The position numbers were made by a program, and so were the translations under genes. The notes below the pieces were generated by a model, which worked only from the letters and a program-made list of their open reading frames with translations, searched no databases and was not told the origin of the DNA. 64,000 nucleotides of DNA from Polaromonas sp. GTDB lineage: Bacteria; Pseudomonadota; Gammaproteobacteria; Burkholderiales; Burkholderiaceae_C. This document shows, one piece after another, positions 51,060-59,364 of this stretch (within the stretch, counting starts at the first letter, position 1; every line of letters starts with the position of its first letter). The stretch covers positions 427,979 through 491,978 of the forward strand of contig NZ_JACPOF010000004.1 of assembly GCF_016185115.1 (NCBI RefSeq), read 5' to 3'.

Positions 51060-51126
51060 ACCTGTCGCCATCTCGACAACTGCACCGTGTTTACCCTGAG
51101 TGCCGAAACAGGCGGAAAATACGCCC

Positions 51127-51885
51127 ATGTCATTTGATACTCCCAGCACCGCGTCCGGCCAGTTTCTCAAGGCGCAGCCATGGTTCCGCGAATTGCCTGC
51201 CGGCCAGCAGGCACTGGTCACTGCAGGTGTTTTCACGAGCCAGGGCAAAAAGGGAGACGTTTTGCTGCGCGCTGGCGGTGAGGTGGAGGGCTGGTACGCC
51301 GTCCTGTCTGGCCTGGTCAAGTTGCAAAGCAGTTCCCCAAAGGGCCGGGTTTCTGCATTTATCGGCGTGCCTGACGGCGAGTGGTTTGGTGAAGGCTCGG
51401 CGCTGAAACCCGAGCCGCGCCGTTACGACGTGATTGCACTGCGCGACACCGAGCTGTTTTGCCTGTCACGGACCATTTTTGACGAATTGATGGCCACCTG
51501 CCTGCCCTTTAATCATTTTCTCGTCGCGCACCTGAACAAACGCCTTGGCCAGGCCATGACCATCATTGAAGCCGGCCGCCTGCGCTCGCCTGAAGAACGG
51601 GTCGCGCTTTACCTCAGCCGCATCTTCTGGCAGGGGCGGCGCAGGCTGGTGCTCTCGCAGGAGGAGCTCGGCCACCTGGTGGGCCTGTCCCGCCAAACCG
51701 TGAACCGCGCACTCAAATCCATGGAGCAGCAGGGCCTGGTGTCACTCGCGCTGGGGCGCGTGACCATGCTGGATGAGCAGGCCCTGAACGCGCACGCGGT
51801 CTCAAGTGACACCCCGGCGCATGCCGTTCCCAAAGACACCACCGGGTCTGGCCACCCCACCCCATCGGGCCTTAATCCAGCTTAA
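51127..51885 (+). CDS. Crp/Fnr-family transcriptional regulator
   Basis: 252 residues from the ATG at 51127. The cyclic-nucleotide-like beta roll is at about 20-140 ([23 protein letters not shown], then [22 protein letters not shown]). No N-terminal cysteine cluster of Fnr is seen. The [28 protein letters not shown] lies at about 185-210. Divergent from the acyl-CoA synthetase gene, so control of that gene is likely. The effector is unknown; a long inverted repeat lies between them. Confidence 0.87.
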   Translation: MSFDTPSTASGQFLKAQPWFRELPAGQQALVTAGVFTSQGKKGDVLLRAGGEVEGWYAVLSGLVKLQSSSPKGRVSAFIGVPDGEWFGEGSALKPEPRRYDVIALRDTELFCLSRTIFDELMATCLPFNHFLVAHLNKRLGQAMTIIEAGRLRSPEERVALYLSRIFWQGRRRLVLSQEELGHLVGLSRQTVNRALKSMEQQGLVSLALGRVTMLDEQALNAHAVSSDTPAHAVPKDTTGSGHPTPSGLNPA

Positions 51886-51938
51886 CCCGGCTTAACCCCA
51901 CAGCTGCAGGGCCGCCAGCACCACAAGACAATCCAGCA

Positions 51939-53417
51939 ATGACTACCGCCCTCGCCACCAATCCCGACACATCCACCAGTCTCCAGTGGAACAACCAATT
52001 TGCACGTCTGGGCCCGGCGTTTTTCACGACACTGCAACCCTCCCCCCTGCGCGAGCCCTATTGGGTCAGCCGCAACCTGGCGATGGCGCGCGAACTGGGC
52101 CTGGATGCAGACTGGTTTGGCTCCGATTCAGCCCTCGAACTCTTCACCGGCAATCGTGTGGACGAGGGCTCGAAGCCGCTGGCAAGCGTCTACAGCGGCC
52201 ACCAGTTCGGCCAGTGGGCGGGTCAATTGGGCGATGGCAGGGCCATTCTTCTCGGCGGACTTGACACGCCTTCCGGCAATATTGAAGTCCAGCTCAAGGG
52301 CGCAGGTATCACGCCCTACTCCCGCATGGGCGACGGTCGGGCCGTTTTGCGCTCATCCATCCGTGAATACCTGTGCTCCGAAGCCATGCACGGCCTGGGC
52401 ATACCGACCACGCGCGCCTTGTGCGTCACGGGCTCGGACGACAAGGTGCGCCGCGAAGAGATCGAAACCGCCGCCGTCGTCACCCGTACCGCGCCCAGCT
52501 TTATCCGTTTCGGGCACTTCGAGCATTTCAGCTATAACGACCAGCATGAAGAGCTGAAACAGCTCGCCGATTACGTCATCGACAACTTCTACCCGGCCTG
52601 CCGCGATGCTGCGCAGCCTTATGCGGCGCTGCTGGAAGCTGTCAGCGAACGCACGGCCCACCTGATGGCCGCCTGGCAGGCCGTCGGTTTTTGCCACGGC
52701 GTGATGAATACCGACAACATGAGCATCCTGGGCCTGACGATTGACTATGGGCCTTTCCAGTTTCTCGACGCATTTGACCCCGGCCATATCTGCAACCATT
52801 CAGACAACCAGGGCCGCTACGCCTACAACAAGCAGCCCAACATCGCCTACTGGAACCTGTTTTGCCTGGGTCAGGCCCTGTTGCCGCTGATGGACAACCA
52901 GGAGCAGGCGCTGGCGGCGCTTGAGCCTTACAAGGCCATCTTCCCGGCTGCGCTTGAAGCCAGAATGCGCGCCAAACTGGGCCTTCCCGATGTGCATGAG
53001 GACGACAAGGGCCTGATTGACAGCACCTTCAAGCTGCTGGCCGGCAACAAGGTGGACTACACCATCTTCTGGCGCCGCCTGTGCAGCTTCACGCCCCAGA
53101 GCGGCCATGAGCCGGTGCGTGACCTGTTTTTTGACCGCGAATCCTTCAACGTGTGGGCCCAGCAATATTCGGAGCGCATCGCCCTGCTGGATGCAGCGGC
53201 GCGGTCTGAACTCATGCTCAAAACCAACCCGAAATTCGTGCTGCGCAACCACCTGGGCGAAGAAGCCATACGCGCTGCGAAACTCAAGGACTTTTCCGGG
53301 GTCGATACCTTGCAGGCCTTGCTGCAATCCCCATTTGGGGAGCATCCAGCGCACGAAGCCAAAGCCGGGTTCCCCCCTGACTGGGCCTCTTCCATCGAAA
53401 TCAGCTGCAGTTCCTGA
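51939..53417 (+). CDS. selO: SelO/YdiU-family protein adenylyltransferase
   Basis: 492 residues, the usual length. [24 protein letters not shown] and [24 protein letters not shown] carry the pseudokinase ATP-binding residues, then [25 protein letters not shown] holds the catalytic-type aspartates. SelO transfers AMP to proteins in redox stress. The msrB gene follows by 19 bases; both relate to oxidative stress, so an operon is likely. The bacterial protein lacks the selenocysteine of eukaryotic relatives. Confidence 0.95.
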   Translation: MTTALATNPDTSTSLQWNNQFARLGPAFFTTLQPSPLREPYWVSRNLAMARELGLDADWFGSDSALELFTGNRVDEGSKPLASVYSGHQFGQWAGQLGDGRAILLGGLDTPSGNIEVQLKGAGITPYSRMGDGRAVLRSSIREYLCSEAMHGLGIPTTRALCVTGSDDKVRREEIETAAVVTRTAPSFIRFGHFEHFSYNDQHEELKQLADYVIDNFYPACRDAAQPYAALLEAVSERTAHLMAAWQAVGFCHGVMNTDNMSILGLTIDYGPFQFLDAFDPGHICNHSDNQGRYAYNKQPNIAYWNLFCLGQALLPLMDNQEQALAALEPYKAIFPAALEARMRAKLGLPDVHEDDKGLIDSTFKLLAGNKVDYTIFWRRLCSFTPQSGHEPVRDLFFDRESFNVWAQQYSERIALLDAAARSELMLKTNPKFVLRNHLGEEAIRAAKLKDFSGVDTLQALLQSPFGEHPAHEAKAGFPPDWASSIEISCSS

Positions 53418-53436
53418 ACTGTTTTAAGGACACCAC

Positions 53437-53844
53437 ATGAGCGACAAAATCCAGAAAACCGATGCCGAATGGAAAGCCTTACTGGCCGAAAAAGGCGCAG
53501 AACCCGTCGCTTTTGAAGTGACCCGCCATGCTGGAACAGAGCGCGCCTTTACAGGCAAATATGAAGCCGTCTGGGCCGACGGCAGCTACCACTGCATCTG
53601 CTGCGGCGCCAAACTGTTCGATTCAGACACCAAGTTTGATGCCGGCTGCGGCTGGCCCAGCTTCTCCCTGGCCGTACCCGGCGCCATCGAAGAGCATGTA
53701 GACCGCAAATACGGCATGACACGCACCGAAACCGTCTGCGCCAGCTGCGGCGCACACCTGGGCCATGTGTTCCCGGATGGCCCGACGGAAACCGGCCTGC
53801 GTTACTGCATGAACTCGGCATCGCTAGACTTCAAGCCGAAATGA
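53437..53844 (+). CDS. msrB: Peptide-methionine (R)-S-oxide reductase
   Basis: 135 residues. The zinc CxxC pairs are in CICCGAKL and [16 protein letters not shown], and the catalytic cysteine is in [11 protein letters not shown], all as in MsrB. It repairs R-methionine sulfoxide. It follows selO closely. The stop codon TGA is the first three bases of a GC-rich repeat. Confidence 0.96.
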   Translation: MSDKIQKTDAEWKALLAEKGAEPVAFEVTRHAGTERAFTGKYEAVWADGSYHCICCGAKLFDSDTKFDAGCGWPSFSLAVPGAIEEHVDRKYGMTRTETVCASCGAHLGHVFPDGPTETGLRYCMNSASLDFKPK

Positions 53845-53942
53845 GCCCCCACGGTCGCTCACTGCGTGTAGCTCCCTGCCCCCCGAGGGGGCCGCTGCGC
53901 CTGCGGTCTGGCAAAGCCAGTCCCGCGGCCCCTGCTTGCGAA
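53842..53942 (+). repeat. GC-rich intergenic repeat, copy C (msrB-yciB)
   Basis: Begins TGAGCCCCCACGG at the msrB stop codon; hairpin GCCCCC-CGA-GGGGGC at 53878-53892; distal half GCTGCGCCTGCGG, GGCAAAGCC and CCGCGGCCCCTGCTTGC matches copy B. Confidence 0.85.
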
Positions 53943-53962
53943 GACTTCCTTCTTTCACGGCT

Positions 53963-53977
53963 GATAATCAGTTTATG
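53963..53977 (+). promoter_or_regulatory. Candidate -10 box and leaderless start of yciB
   Basis: GATAAT at 53963-53968, six bases (CAGTTT), then the ATG at 53975. No ribosome site. Same layout as ygfZ and map. Confidence 0.42.
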
Positions 53978-54601
53978 AAAATTCTTCTCGATTTCCTGCC
54001 CATCGTCCTTTTCTTCGGCATGTTCAAGTACGCCGAAGGCAACAAGGAATGGGCTGCGGCGACCGCTACCGACTGGCTGGGCTTTATGGTGTCTGGTGGC
54101 GTTGTTGGGCCTGCGGAGGCACCCGTGCTTCTGGCAACAGTCGTGGTGATCATTGCCACGCTGGTGCAAATCATCTGGCTCAAGGCCATGCGCAAGAAGG
54201 TTGACACCATGCTCTGGGTCAGCCTGGCGCTGGTCACGGTGCTGGGCGGCGCGACCATCTATTTCCACAGCGAGAGCTTCATCAAGTGGAAGCCCACAGT
54301 GCTTTATTGGGTCATGGGTTCCGCCCTGCTGATTGGGCAACTGGTGTTCAAGAAAAACGGTATCAAGTCCCTCATGGGCACGCAGATGAACCTGCCTGAT
54401 GCCGTCTGGCGCACCGTGAACCTGAGCTGGGTGGTGTTTTTCGCGGTGATGGGTGTCATCAACATCTGGGTGGCCTACAGCTTCCCCACCAGCACCTGGG
54501 TCAATTTCAAGCTGTTTGGCGGCATGGGCCTGATGGTGGTGTTTGTGCTGGCACAGGCGGTGTACCTGAACAAGCACATCAAGCAGGACCCCGCCCCATG
54601 A
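53975..54601 (+). CDS. yciB: Inner-membrane septation protein YciB/IspZ
   Basis: 208 residues from the ATG at 53975 (MKILLDFLPIVLFFGMFKYAEG, typical). Five to six transmembrane helices. GSALLIGQLVFKKNGIKSLMG and the later WVVFFAVMGVINIWVAYSF segments match the family, which affects cell elongation and envelope homeostasis. Its last four bases overlap the BolA start (ATGA). Confidence 0.94.
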   Translation: MKILLDFLPIVLFFGMFKYAEGNKEWAAATATDWLGFMVSGGVVGPAEAPVLLATVVVIIATLVQIIWLKAMRKKVDTMLWVSLALVTVLGGATIYFHSESFIKWKPTVLYWVMGSALLIGQLVFKKNGIKSLMGTQMNLPDAVWRTVNLSWVVFFAVMGVINIWVAYSFPTSTWVNFKLFGGMGLMVVFVLAQAVYLNKHIKQDPAP

Positions 54602-54882
54602 GCGCTGTGCTCCCAATTCATGCCAAAGCGCTTGAAGGGCAACTGATTGCCAGCTTGCAGCCGACGGCGCTGGAAGTTATTGACGAAAGCGCGGCTCATG
54701 CCGGTCACATGGGCGCCAATGCAGAGGGCTTCGGCACCCACTTTCGCATCCGCATTGCCAGCCCGCTTTTCGCCGGAAAGTCCCGCGTGGCGCGGCACAG
54801 GCTTGTGTATGATGCACTGCAAAATTTCATCGACCAGGGCCTGCACGCACTGGCCATCGAGATCATCGAAACACCCGTTTAA
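54598..54882 (+). CDS. BolA-family protein
   Basis: 94 residues. The BolA fold is recognisable from LEVIDESAAHAGHMGANAEGFGTHFRIRIASPLFAGKSRVARHRLVYDAL, with the conserved histidines, and the C-terminal HALAIEI. BolA/IbaG proteins pair with glutaredoxins in iron-sulfur traffic. It overlaps yciB by four bases and precedes the PPIase gene by 27 bases. Confidence 0.93.
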   Translation: MSAVLPIHAKALEGQLIASLQPTALEVIDESAAHAGHMGANAEGFGTHFRIRIASPLFAGKSRVARHRLVYDALQNFIDQGLHALAIEIIETPV

Positions 54883-54909
54883 ATATTTAACAGAGACCAC
54901 AGGACATTT

Positions 54910-55695
54910 ATGAAGAAGCAGGTATTACTGGCAACCGTTGCGGCAGGCATGCTCGCTTTTGCCTCGCAGGGCGCGTTGGCGCAGAACGTCGCCATCGTCA
55001 ACGGCAAGGCCGTGCCCAAGGCGCGCCTTGATGCGCTGGCCCAGCAGATCGCCAAAGGTGGCCGGCCAATCACCCCGGAAATTCAGGCTCAGTTGCGCGA
55101 GGAAGTCATCGCACGCGAAGTCTTCATGCAGGAGGCCGAAAAGCAGGGCCTGTCGACCAGCGACGACTACAAGATGCAGATGGAACTGGCCCGCCAGACC
55201 ATCCTGATCCGCTCGCTGTTTGCCAGCTACCAGGCCAAAAACCCGGTCACCGATGCAGAACTGAAAGCCGAGTACGACAAGTTCGCAGCAGCCAATGGCG
55301 GCAAGGAATACAAGGCGCGCCACATCCTGGTCGAGAAGGAAGCCGATGCCAAGGCCATCATCGCCAGCCTGAAAAAAGGCGGCAAGTTTGAAGACATCGC
55401 CAAGAAGCAGTCCAAGGACCCCGGATCAGGCGCCAACGGCGGCGACCTCGACTGGGCCAATCCCGGCAGCTATGTGCCCGAGTTTTCTGAAGCCATGCTC
55501 AAGCTCAACAAGGGCCAGACGACCGAAAACCCGGTGAAGACCCAGTTCGGTTATCACATCATCCGCGTGGACGACATCCGCAATGCCCAGGTCCCGCCGT
55601 TTGAGGAACTCAAGCCACAGATTGCCCAGCAGATGGAGCAACAACGCCTGGCCGGCTTCCAGCAGGGCCTGCGCGACAAGGCCAAAGTCGAGTAA
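54910..55695 (+). CDS. Periplasmic PpiC-type peptidylprolyl isomerase
   Basis: 261 residues. Residues 1 to about 24 are a signal peptide (AFASQGALAQ). A SurA/PrsA-like helical N-domain follows, then the parvulin domain at about 130-225 (YKARHILVEKEADAKAIIASLKKGGKFEDIAKKQSKDPGS, then GDLDWANPGSYVPEFSEAML and TQFGYHIIRVDDI). It is likely a periplasmic foldase. Terminates at a strong hairpin. Confidence 0.93.
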   Translation: MKKQVLLATVAAGMLAFASQGALAQNVAIVNGKAVPKARLDALAQQIAKGGRPITPEIQAQLREEVIAREVFMQEAEKQGLSTSDDYKMQMELARQTILIRSLFASYQAKNPVTDAELKAEYDKFAAANGGKEYKARHILVEKEADAKAIIASLKKGGKFEDIAKKQSKDPGSGANGGDLDWANPGSYVPEFSEAMLKLNKGQTTENPVKTQFGYHIIRVDDIRNAQVPPFEELKPQIAQQMEQQRLAGFQQGLRDKAKVE

Positions 55696-55717
55696 GCGGC
55701 GCCTTTCCACCACCACG

Positions 55718-55747
55718 AACGCGGCCTTGAGCCGCGTTTTTGTTTTC
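55718..55747 (+). terminator. Rho-independent terminator after the PPIase gene
   Basis: AACGCGGC-CTTGA-GCCGCGTT followed by TTTGTTTT. It lies 22 bases after the PPIase stop and next to the end of the convergent LysR gene. Confidence 0.88.
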
Positions 55748-56678
55748 AGGCTTCGGCACTTTCAGAAAACAGGTCCGTCACTGTTTTCCGTAGCCAGCAG
55801 GATGCGGCATCCTGCTGAAACCGGCGGTTCCAGTACATCGAGATATCCAGGCGCTCGAATTGCACGGGCGGCTCCTTGACGACCAGGCCAAGGTGCGGGG
55901 CAATCAGGTGCGCGAGGTGGCTTGGAAGGATGCCGACCAGGTCGGTGTCCGCAACAATCGGCCCCACACACAGAAAACTCTTGACGCGCAAAACGATGTT
56001 GGCCCTGACCTTGGGGTTCATCAACACGGTTTCTATGGCTGCCAGATGCCGCGTGCCGGACGGTCCGGCCACCACATGGCGTAGCGCCTGCATCTGGCTG
56101 GCATCCAGCACATCCCCCGCGGCAGGGTGATGCTTGCCCATGATGTAGACAAACCTTTCGCTGAGCAGCGGCTGGCGGCACACCTGCTTGCCCATACCCG
56201 GGATAAAACCCAAAGCCAGGTCAATATCGCCGGACGCCAGGCCATCGCCCAGCTCCTCCAGCGTGGGCGACATCGCCTCCACGGAAATGCCGGGCGCATG
56301 GCTTCCAAGCCATTGTGAAAGTCGCGGAAGAAAGTAGCGTTCCCCAATGTCCGTCATGCCCACCCGATAAGCGTGCCGGGCAGTTTCAGGTGTGAAAGGG
56401 ACTTTCTCGACGGTGGACCGTACAAGTTGAAGAGCCTGCGCGATCGGCTCGGCCAATTGTTCTGCCAGGGGCGTTGGGTGCACACCGCGCCGGCCGCGAA
56501 TGAACAGTACATCTCCATAGGTATCCCGCAATTTGGCAAGCCCGTAACTCACCGCAGGCTGTGACAGGCCCAGCCGCGCCCCAGTCTCGGTGAGGTTGTG
56601 GGTCTTGAGGAGCGTGTCTAGCAGTTCGAGCAGGTTCAGGTCGATTTGCCGGGTGATCGGGCGTCCGAGTGGGTTCAT
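55746..56678 (-). CDS. LysR-family regulator, NahR/NodD type
   Basis: 310 residues. HTH: LKTHNLTETGARLGLSQPAVSYGLAKLR, then FIRGRRGVHPTPLAEQL. The effector domain follows (YRVGMTDIGERYFLPRLSQWL) and the C-terminus is the NahR-like YWNRRFQQDAASCWLRK. It is divergent from the Rieske oxygenase gene and thus its probable regulator, likely sensing an aromatic acid. It resembles the regulator at 24.1 kb in type. Confidence 0.92.
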   Translation of the reverse strand: MNPLGRPITRQIDLNLLELLDTLLKTHNLTETGARLGLSQPAVSYGLAKLRDTYGDVLFIRGRRGVHPTPLAEQLAEPIAQALQLVRSTVEKVPFTPETARHAYRVGMTDIGERYFLPRLSQWLGSHAPGISVEAMSPTLEELGDGLASGDIDLALGFIPGMGKQVCRQPLLSERFVYIMGKHHPAAGDVLDASQMQALRHVVAGPSGTRHLAAIETVLMNPKVRANIVLRVKSFLCVGPIVADTDLVGILPSHLAHLIAPHLGLVVKEPPVQFERLDISMYWNRRFQQDAASCWLRKTVTDLFSESAEA

Positions 56679-56751
56679 TTAGTCATCAGTGAAGTTGATG
56701 AGTTGAATTTCATATTTCTATTTTACAAATACTAGGAGGCTCATTAAAGTC

Positions 56752-56772
56752 TCCGGATTGCAGCCATCCGGA
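56752..56772 (+). promoter_or_regulatory. Perfect inverted repeat in the leader of the Rieske gene
   Basis: TCCGGAT and ATCCGGA (7-base arms, 7-base spacer) end 18 bases before the oxygenase ATG. It could be a regulator half-site pair or an RNA hairpin over the ribosome-binding region. Confidence 0.45.
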
Positions 56773-56790
56773 CAGATCCCTTCAAACCAC

Positions 56791-57855
56791 ATGGAATTTC
56801 TTCGAAACACCTGGTATATCGCCGGATGGGCGAGCAGCTTTACCCAAACCATGGTCTCCAGAATCTTTCTGGATGAGCCCATCGTCCTGTTTCGTAACGC
56901 CGGCGGGACGATACGGGCGCTGAAAGACCGCTGCCCCCACCGCTTTGTTCCGCTTCATTTGGGCACGCTGGAGGGCGACCAGATCCGCTGCCGTTACCAC
57001 GGGCTGGTGTTCAACGACCAGGGCATGTGTGTCCACAACCCGCATGGCGATGGCCTGGTCCCGCGTGCGGCATGTGTGCACGCATACCCGGTCGCCGAAA
57101 GGCATGGCTTTGCCTGGATATGGATGGGCGACCCGGCACTGGCAGACACTGGCCTGGTGCCCGACTTTTCAGGCTTTGACCCTGCGTCGCACTACGTCGG
57201 TCAGGACTACCTGCACGTCAAGGCCAACTACCAGCTGGAAACCGACAACATCCTGGACCTGAGCCATATCGAATTTCTGCACCAAAGCTCGCTCGGCAGT
57301 GATGAAGTGGCCAAAGGCCAGATTGAGGTTGTGCAAAACGGCAACGTGGTGCATTCAAAACGCTTCACACAGGGTGAGCGCCTGACAGAGGAGCTTGAGC
57401 GCCTGCGCGGTGTGCCGCCAGGCCAGGCGGTCGACCGCTGGCTCGATGTGCGGTGGAACGCGCCTGCCAACATGTTGCTGACCACAGGGTTCACGCCGAC
57501 CGGCCAAGCGCGTGACGCCGGGCGCGAGGTCCAGGTGGCGCACGTCTTCACCCCGGAAACGCAGGCCACCACGCATTACTGGTTCGGCATCAGTTTCCCG
57601 AAAAGCCTGGGCGACAACGGCCGTGCGCTGGCGGCGCAGAACATCGAATGGCTGCGCAAGCCTTTTGAGACCGAAGACCTGCCGGTTCTGCAGGCGCAAC
57701 AGGTAGCCATGGGCGAGCGCGACTTCTGGTCCATGAAACCTGTGCTGCTGCCCAGCGACGGGGCCGGTGTGCGCGCCCGGCGCCTGCTCCAGAGCATGAT
57801 CCGCAGCGAGAACGCGGTGCAGGAAGACGCCGCAGCCATAAGCACCGCGTCATGA
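56791..57855 (+). CDS. Rieske non-haem iron oxygenase, vanillate O-demethylase-like
   Basis: 354 residues from the ATG at 56791. The Rieske site is C48-x-H50 (RCPHRFVPLHLG) and C67-x2-H70 (CRYHGLVF). The mononuclear iron site is in ETDNILDLSHIEFLHQ, the D-x2-H-x4-H set near residue 160-170. Overall layout fits VanA-like demethylases or phthalate-type hydroxylases. No reductase (VanB) gene is adjacent; the divergent LysR gene and the following binding-protein gene define a small catabolic unit. Confidence 0.88.
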   Translation: MEFLRNTWYIAGWASSFTQTMVSRIFLDEPIVLFRNAGGTIRALKDRCPHRFVPLHLGTLEGDQIRCRYHGLVFNDQGMCVHNPHGDGLVPRAACVHAYPVAERHGFAWIWMGDPALADTGLVPDFSGFDPASHYVGQDYLHVKANYQLETDNILDLSHIEFLHQSSLGSDEVAKGQIEVVQNGNVVHSKRFTQGERLTEELERLRGVPPGQAVDRWLDVRWNAPANMLLTTGFTPTGQARDAGREVQVAHVFTPETQATTHYWFGISFPKSLGDNGRALAAQNIEWLRKPFETEDLPVLQAQQVAMGERDFWSMKPVLLPSDGAGVRARRLLQSMIRSENAVQEDAAAISTAS

Positions 57856-57917
57856 ATGGAAACATGCGCAGGTGTGTCCAACGCATGCGCTTTTAAAACC
57901 ACAACCAGGAGACATCC

Positions 57918-59087
57918 ATGAAACCCAGCGCCCCCCTCTTCGCATTAACCCTGATGGCCTGCGCCCTGCCTTGCGCGTGGGCGGCCGACAAAATCCGTAT
58001 CGGCTTTCTGGCCACTGCCAGCCTGGCGCCCACCATTGCAGCCTCAAAGGAAAAGAAAGCGGGATTCGACCTCGCCGTCAAGCAACTGGATGGCAAGCTG
58101 GGCGGGTTGCCCGTTGAGATCATCACCGGCGATGATCAGGGAAACCCTGAAGTCGGCAAGCAGGTGTTTGACCGCATGGTCAAGCGCGACAAAATCGACC
58201 TGCTGACCGGCATGCTCGCCTCTGGCGTGATCAACGCCGTCACCCCGATTGCGGCGCAACAGCAGATCTTCTACATCAACTCCAACGTCGGTCCGCGGGA
58301 TTTCGGAGGCGCAAAGTGCTCGCCCTATTACTTCAACACCGGCTGGAACATAGTCGCCACGAACGAGTCAATGGGCAAATACGTCTCTTCGGCCGGCTAC
58401 AAAAAGGTTTATATCCTGGGTGTCGGCGTGCCGGTGGGCCGCGAACATCTCGAAGCCTTCAAGAAGGGCTATAACGGCACGGTTGTCGGCGAGACCTATT
58501 TCAAGCCACAAACGCTTGATTTCAACGCCGAACTGGCCCAGATCCGCGCTGCACAGCCGGATGCCGTCTACGCTTTTGCCTTTGGGCCGCTGGCCACCAA
58601 CCTGATCAAACAATACGTGCAGGCCGGGTTGAAGTCCATCCCGCTGCTGGGCAGTGCCCCACTGGCAGATGAGGAAACCATCAGCTCGGTCGGCGACCCG
58701 ATTGCCGGGGTCGTCAGCGGCGGTCACTGGAGCCTGGATTTGCCGAATGCCGCCAACAAGCAGTTCAGCAACGCCTTCCTGAAAGAATATCGGCGCCCTG
58801 CAAGCATGTACAACGAACAGGGCTACACCACCGCGCTGATCATTGACGCCGCCGTCAGGGCCGTCAAAGGAAAGATTGAGGACAAGGCAGCCTTTCGAAA
58901 GGCGCTTGAAAACGTAAAGCTGGACACGCCCCGCGGCCCCTTCAGGTTCAACACGGACCACAGCCCCATACAGAACAACTACCTGCGCAATGTCGTCAAG
59001 TCCAACAGCGGAGAGCTCTACAACCAGACGGTGAAGACGATTGGGACAGCCATCACGGCCAGTGACGCGTCCAGCTGCAAGATGTAA
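57918..59087 (+). CDS. Periplasmic type I ABC substrate-binding protein
   Basis: 389 residues. Signal peptide at 1 to about 23 (ALPCAWAAD), then KIRIGFLATASLAPTIAASKEKKAGFDLAVKQLDGKLGG of the LivK-like fold. FYINSNVGPRDFGGAKCSPYYFNTGWN and the C-terminal NNYLRNVVKSNSGELYNQTVKTIG are typical of aromatic-acid-associated members. It follows the Rieske gene by 62 bases and lacks its own permease genes. It probably binds the oxygenase substrate. Confidence 0.88.
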   Translation: MKPSAPLFALTLMACALPCAWAADKIRIGFLATASLAPTIAASKEKKAGFDLAVKQLDGKLGGLPVEIITGDDQGNPEVGKQVFDRMVKRDKIDLLTGMLASGVINAVTPIAAQQQIFYINSNVGPRDFGGAKCSPYYFNTGWNIVATNESMGKYVSSAGYKKVYILGVGVPVGREHLEAFKKGYNGTVVGETYFKPQTLDFNAELAQIRAAQPDAVYAFAFGPLATNLIKQYVQAGLKSIPLLGSAPLADEETISSVGDPIAGVVSGGHWSLDLPNAANKQFSNAFLKEYRRPASMYNEQGYTTALIIDAAVRAVKGKIEDKAAFRKALENVKLDTPRGPFRFNTDHSPIQNNYLRNVVKSNSGELYNQTVKTIGTAITASDASSCKM

Positions 59088-59104
59088 CTCCCGCGCGCTG
59101 GCAA

Positions 59105-59269
59105 GTGCTATGTATTTTATAGCTGCCTGCGCATGTGTTTATTGGGCTGCGGGCATTTTTGATGCCTGAAAATGGCCTCATGAGGCTTAAAATGTTAAGT
59201 TGCAACTTAACATTTTGGGAAATTCTCCATTAGGCGTCGCGATTTGTTAACTTATATATTAACATTTGG
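59105..59269 (+). repeat. 174-bp-type repeat, copy 3 (diverged)
   Basis: The head (GCTATGTATTTTATAGC, then CATGTGTTTATTGG and GATGCCTGAAAATGG) matches copies 1 and 2. The hairpin is replaced by a perfect palindrome GCCTCATGAGGC at 59175-59186. The two TGTTAA-N8-TTAACA units are at 59193-59212 and 59245-59264, now 52 bases apart. Confidence 0.8.
59189..59216. repeat. Perfect 28-bp palindrome
   Basis: AAAATGTTAAGTTG joined directly to its reverse complement. It contains one TGTTAA-N8-TTAACA unit of the repeat family, extended to full dyad symmetry. Confidence 0.9.
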
Positions 59270-59282
59270 AGCAATTTGATGT

Positions 59283-59339
59283 GCCAAATCAGGCTCCAGA
59301 CCAATGAACACGCACGTGAGCAGCTACAAAATCAATAGC
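59283..59339 (-). repeat. Inverted head of the 174-bp repeat
   Basis: On the minus strand it reads GCTATTGATTTTGTAGC, then TGCTCACGTGCGTGTTCATTGG and a GAGCCTGATTTGG segment, aligning with the repeat head. It faces the head of copy 3, so 59105-59339 is a composite element with inverted ends. Confidence 0.75.
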
Positions 59340-59364
59340 AGCTACTCATCGCCCACAGAATTGC

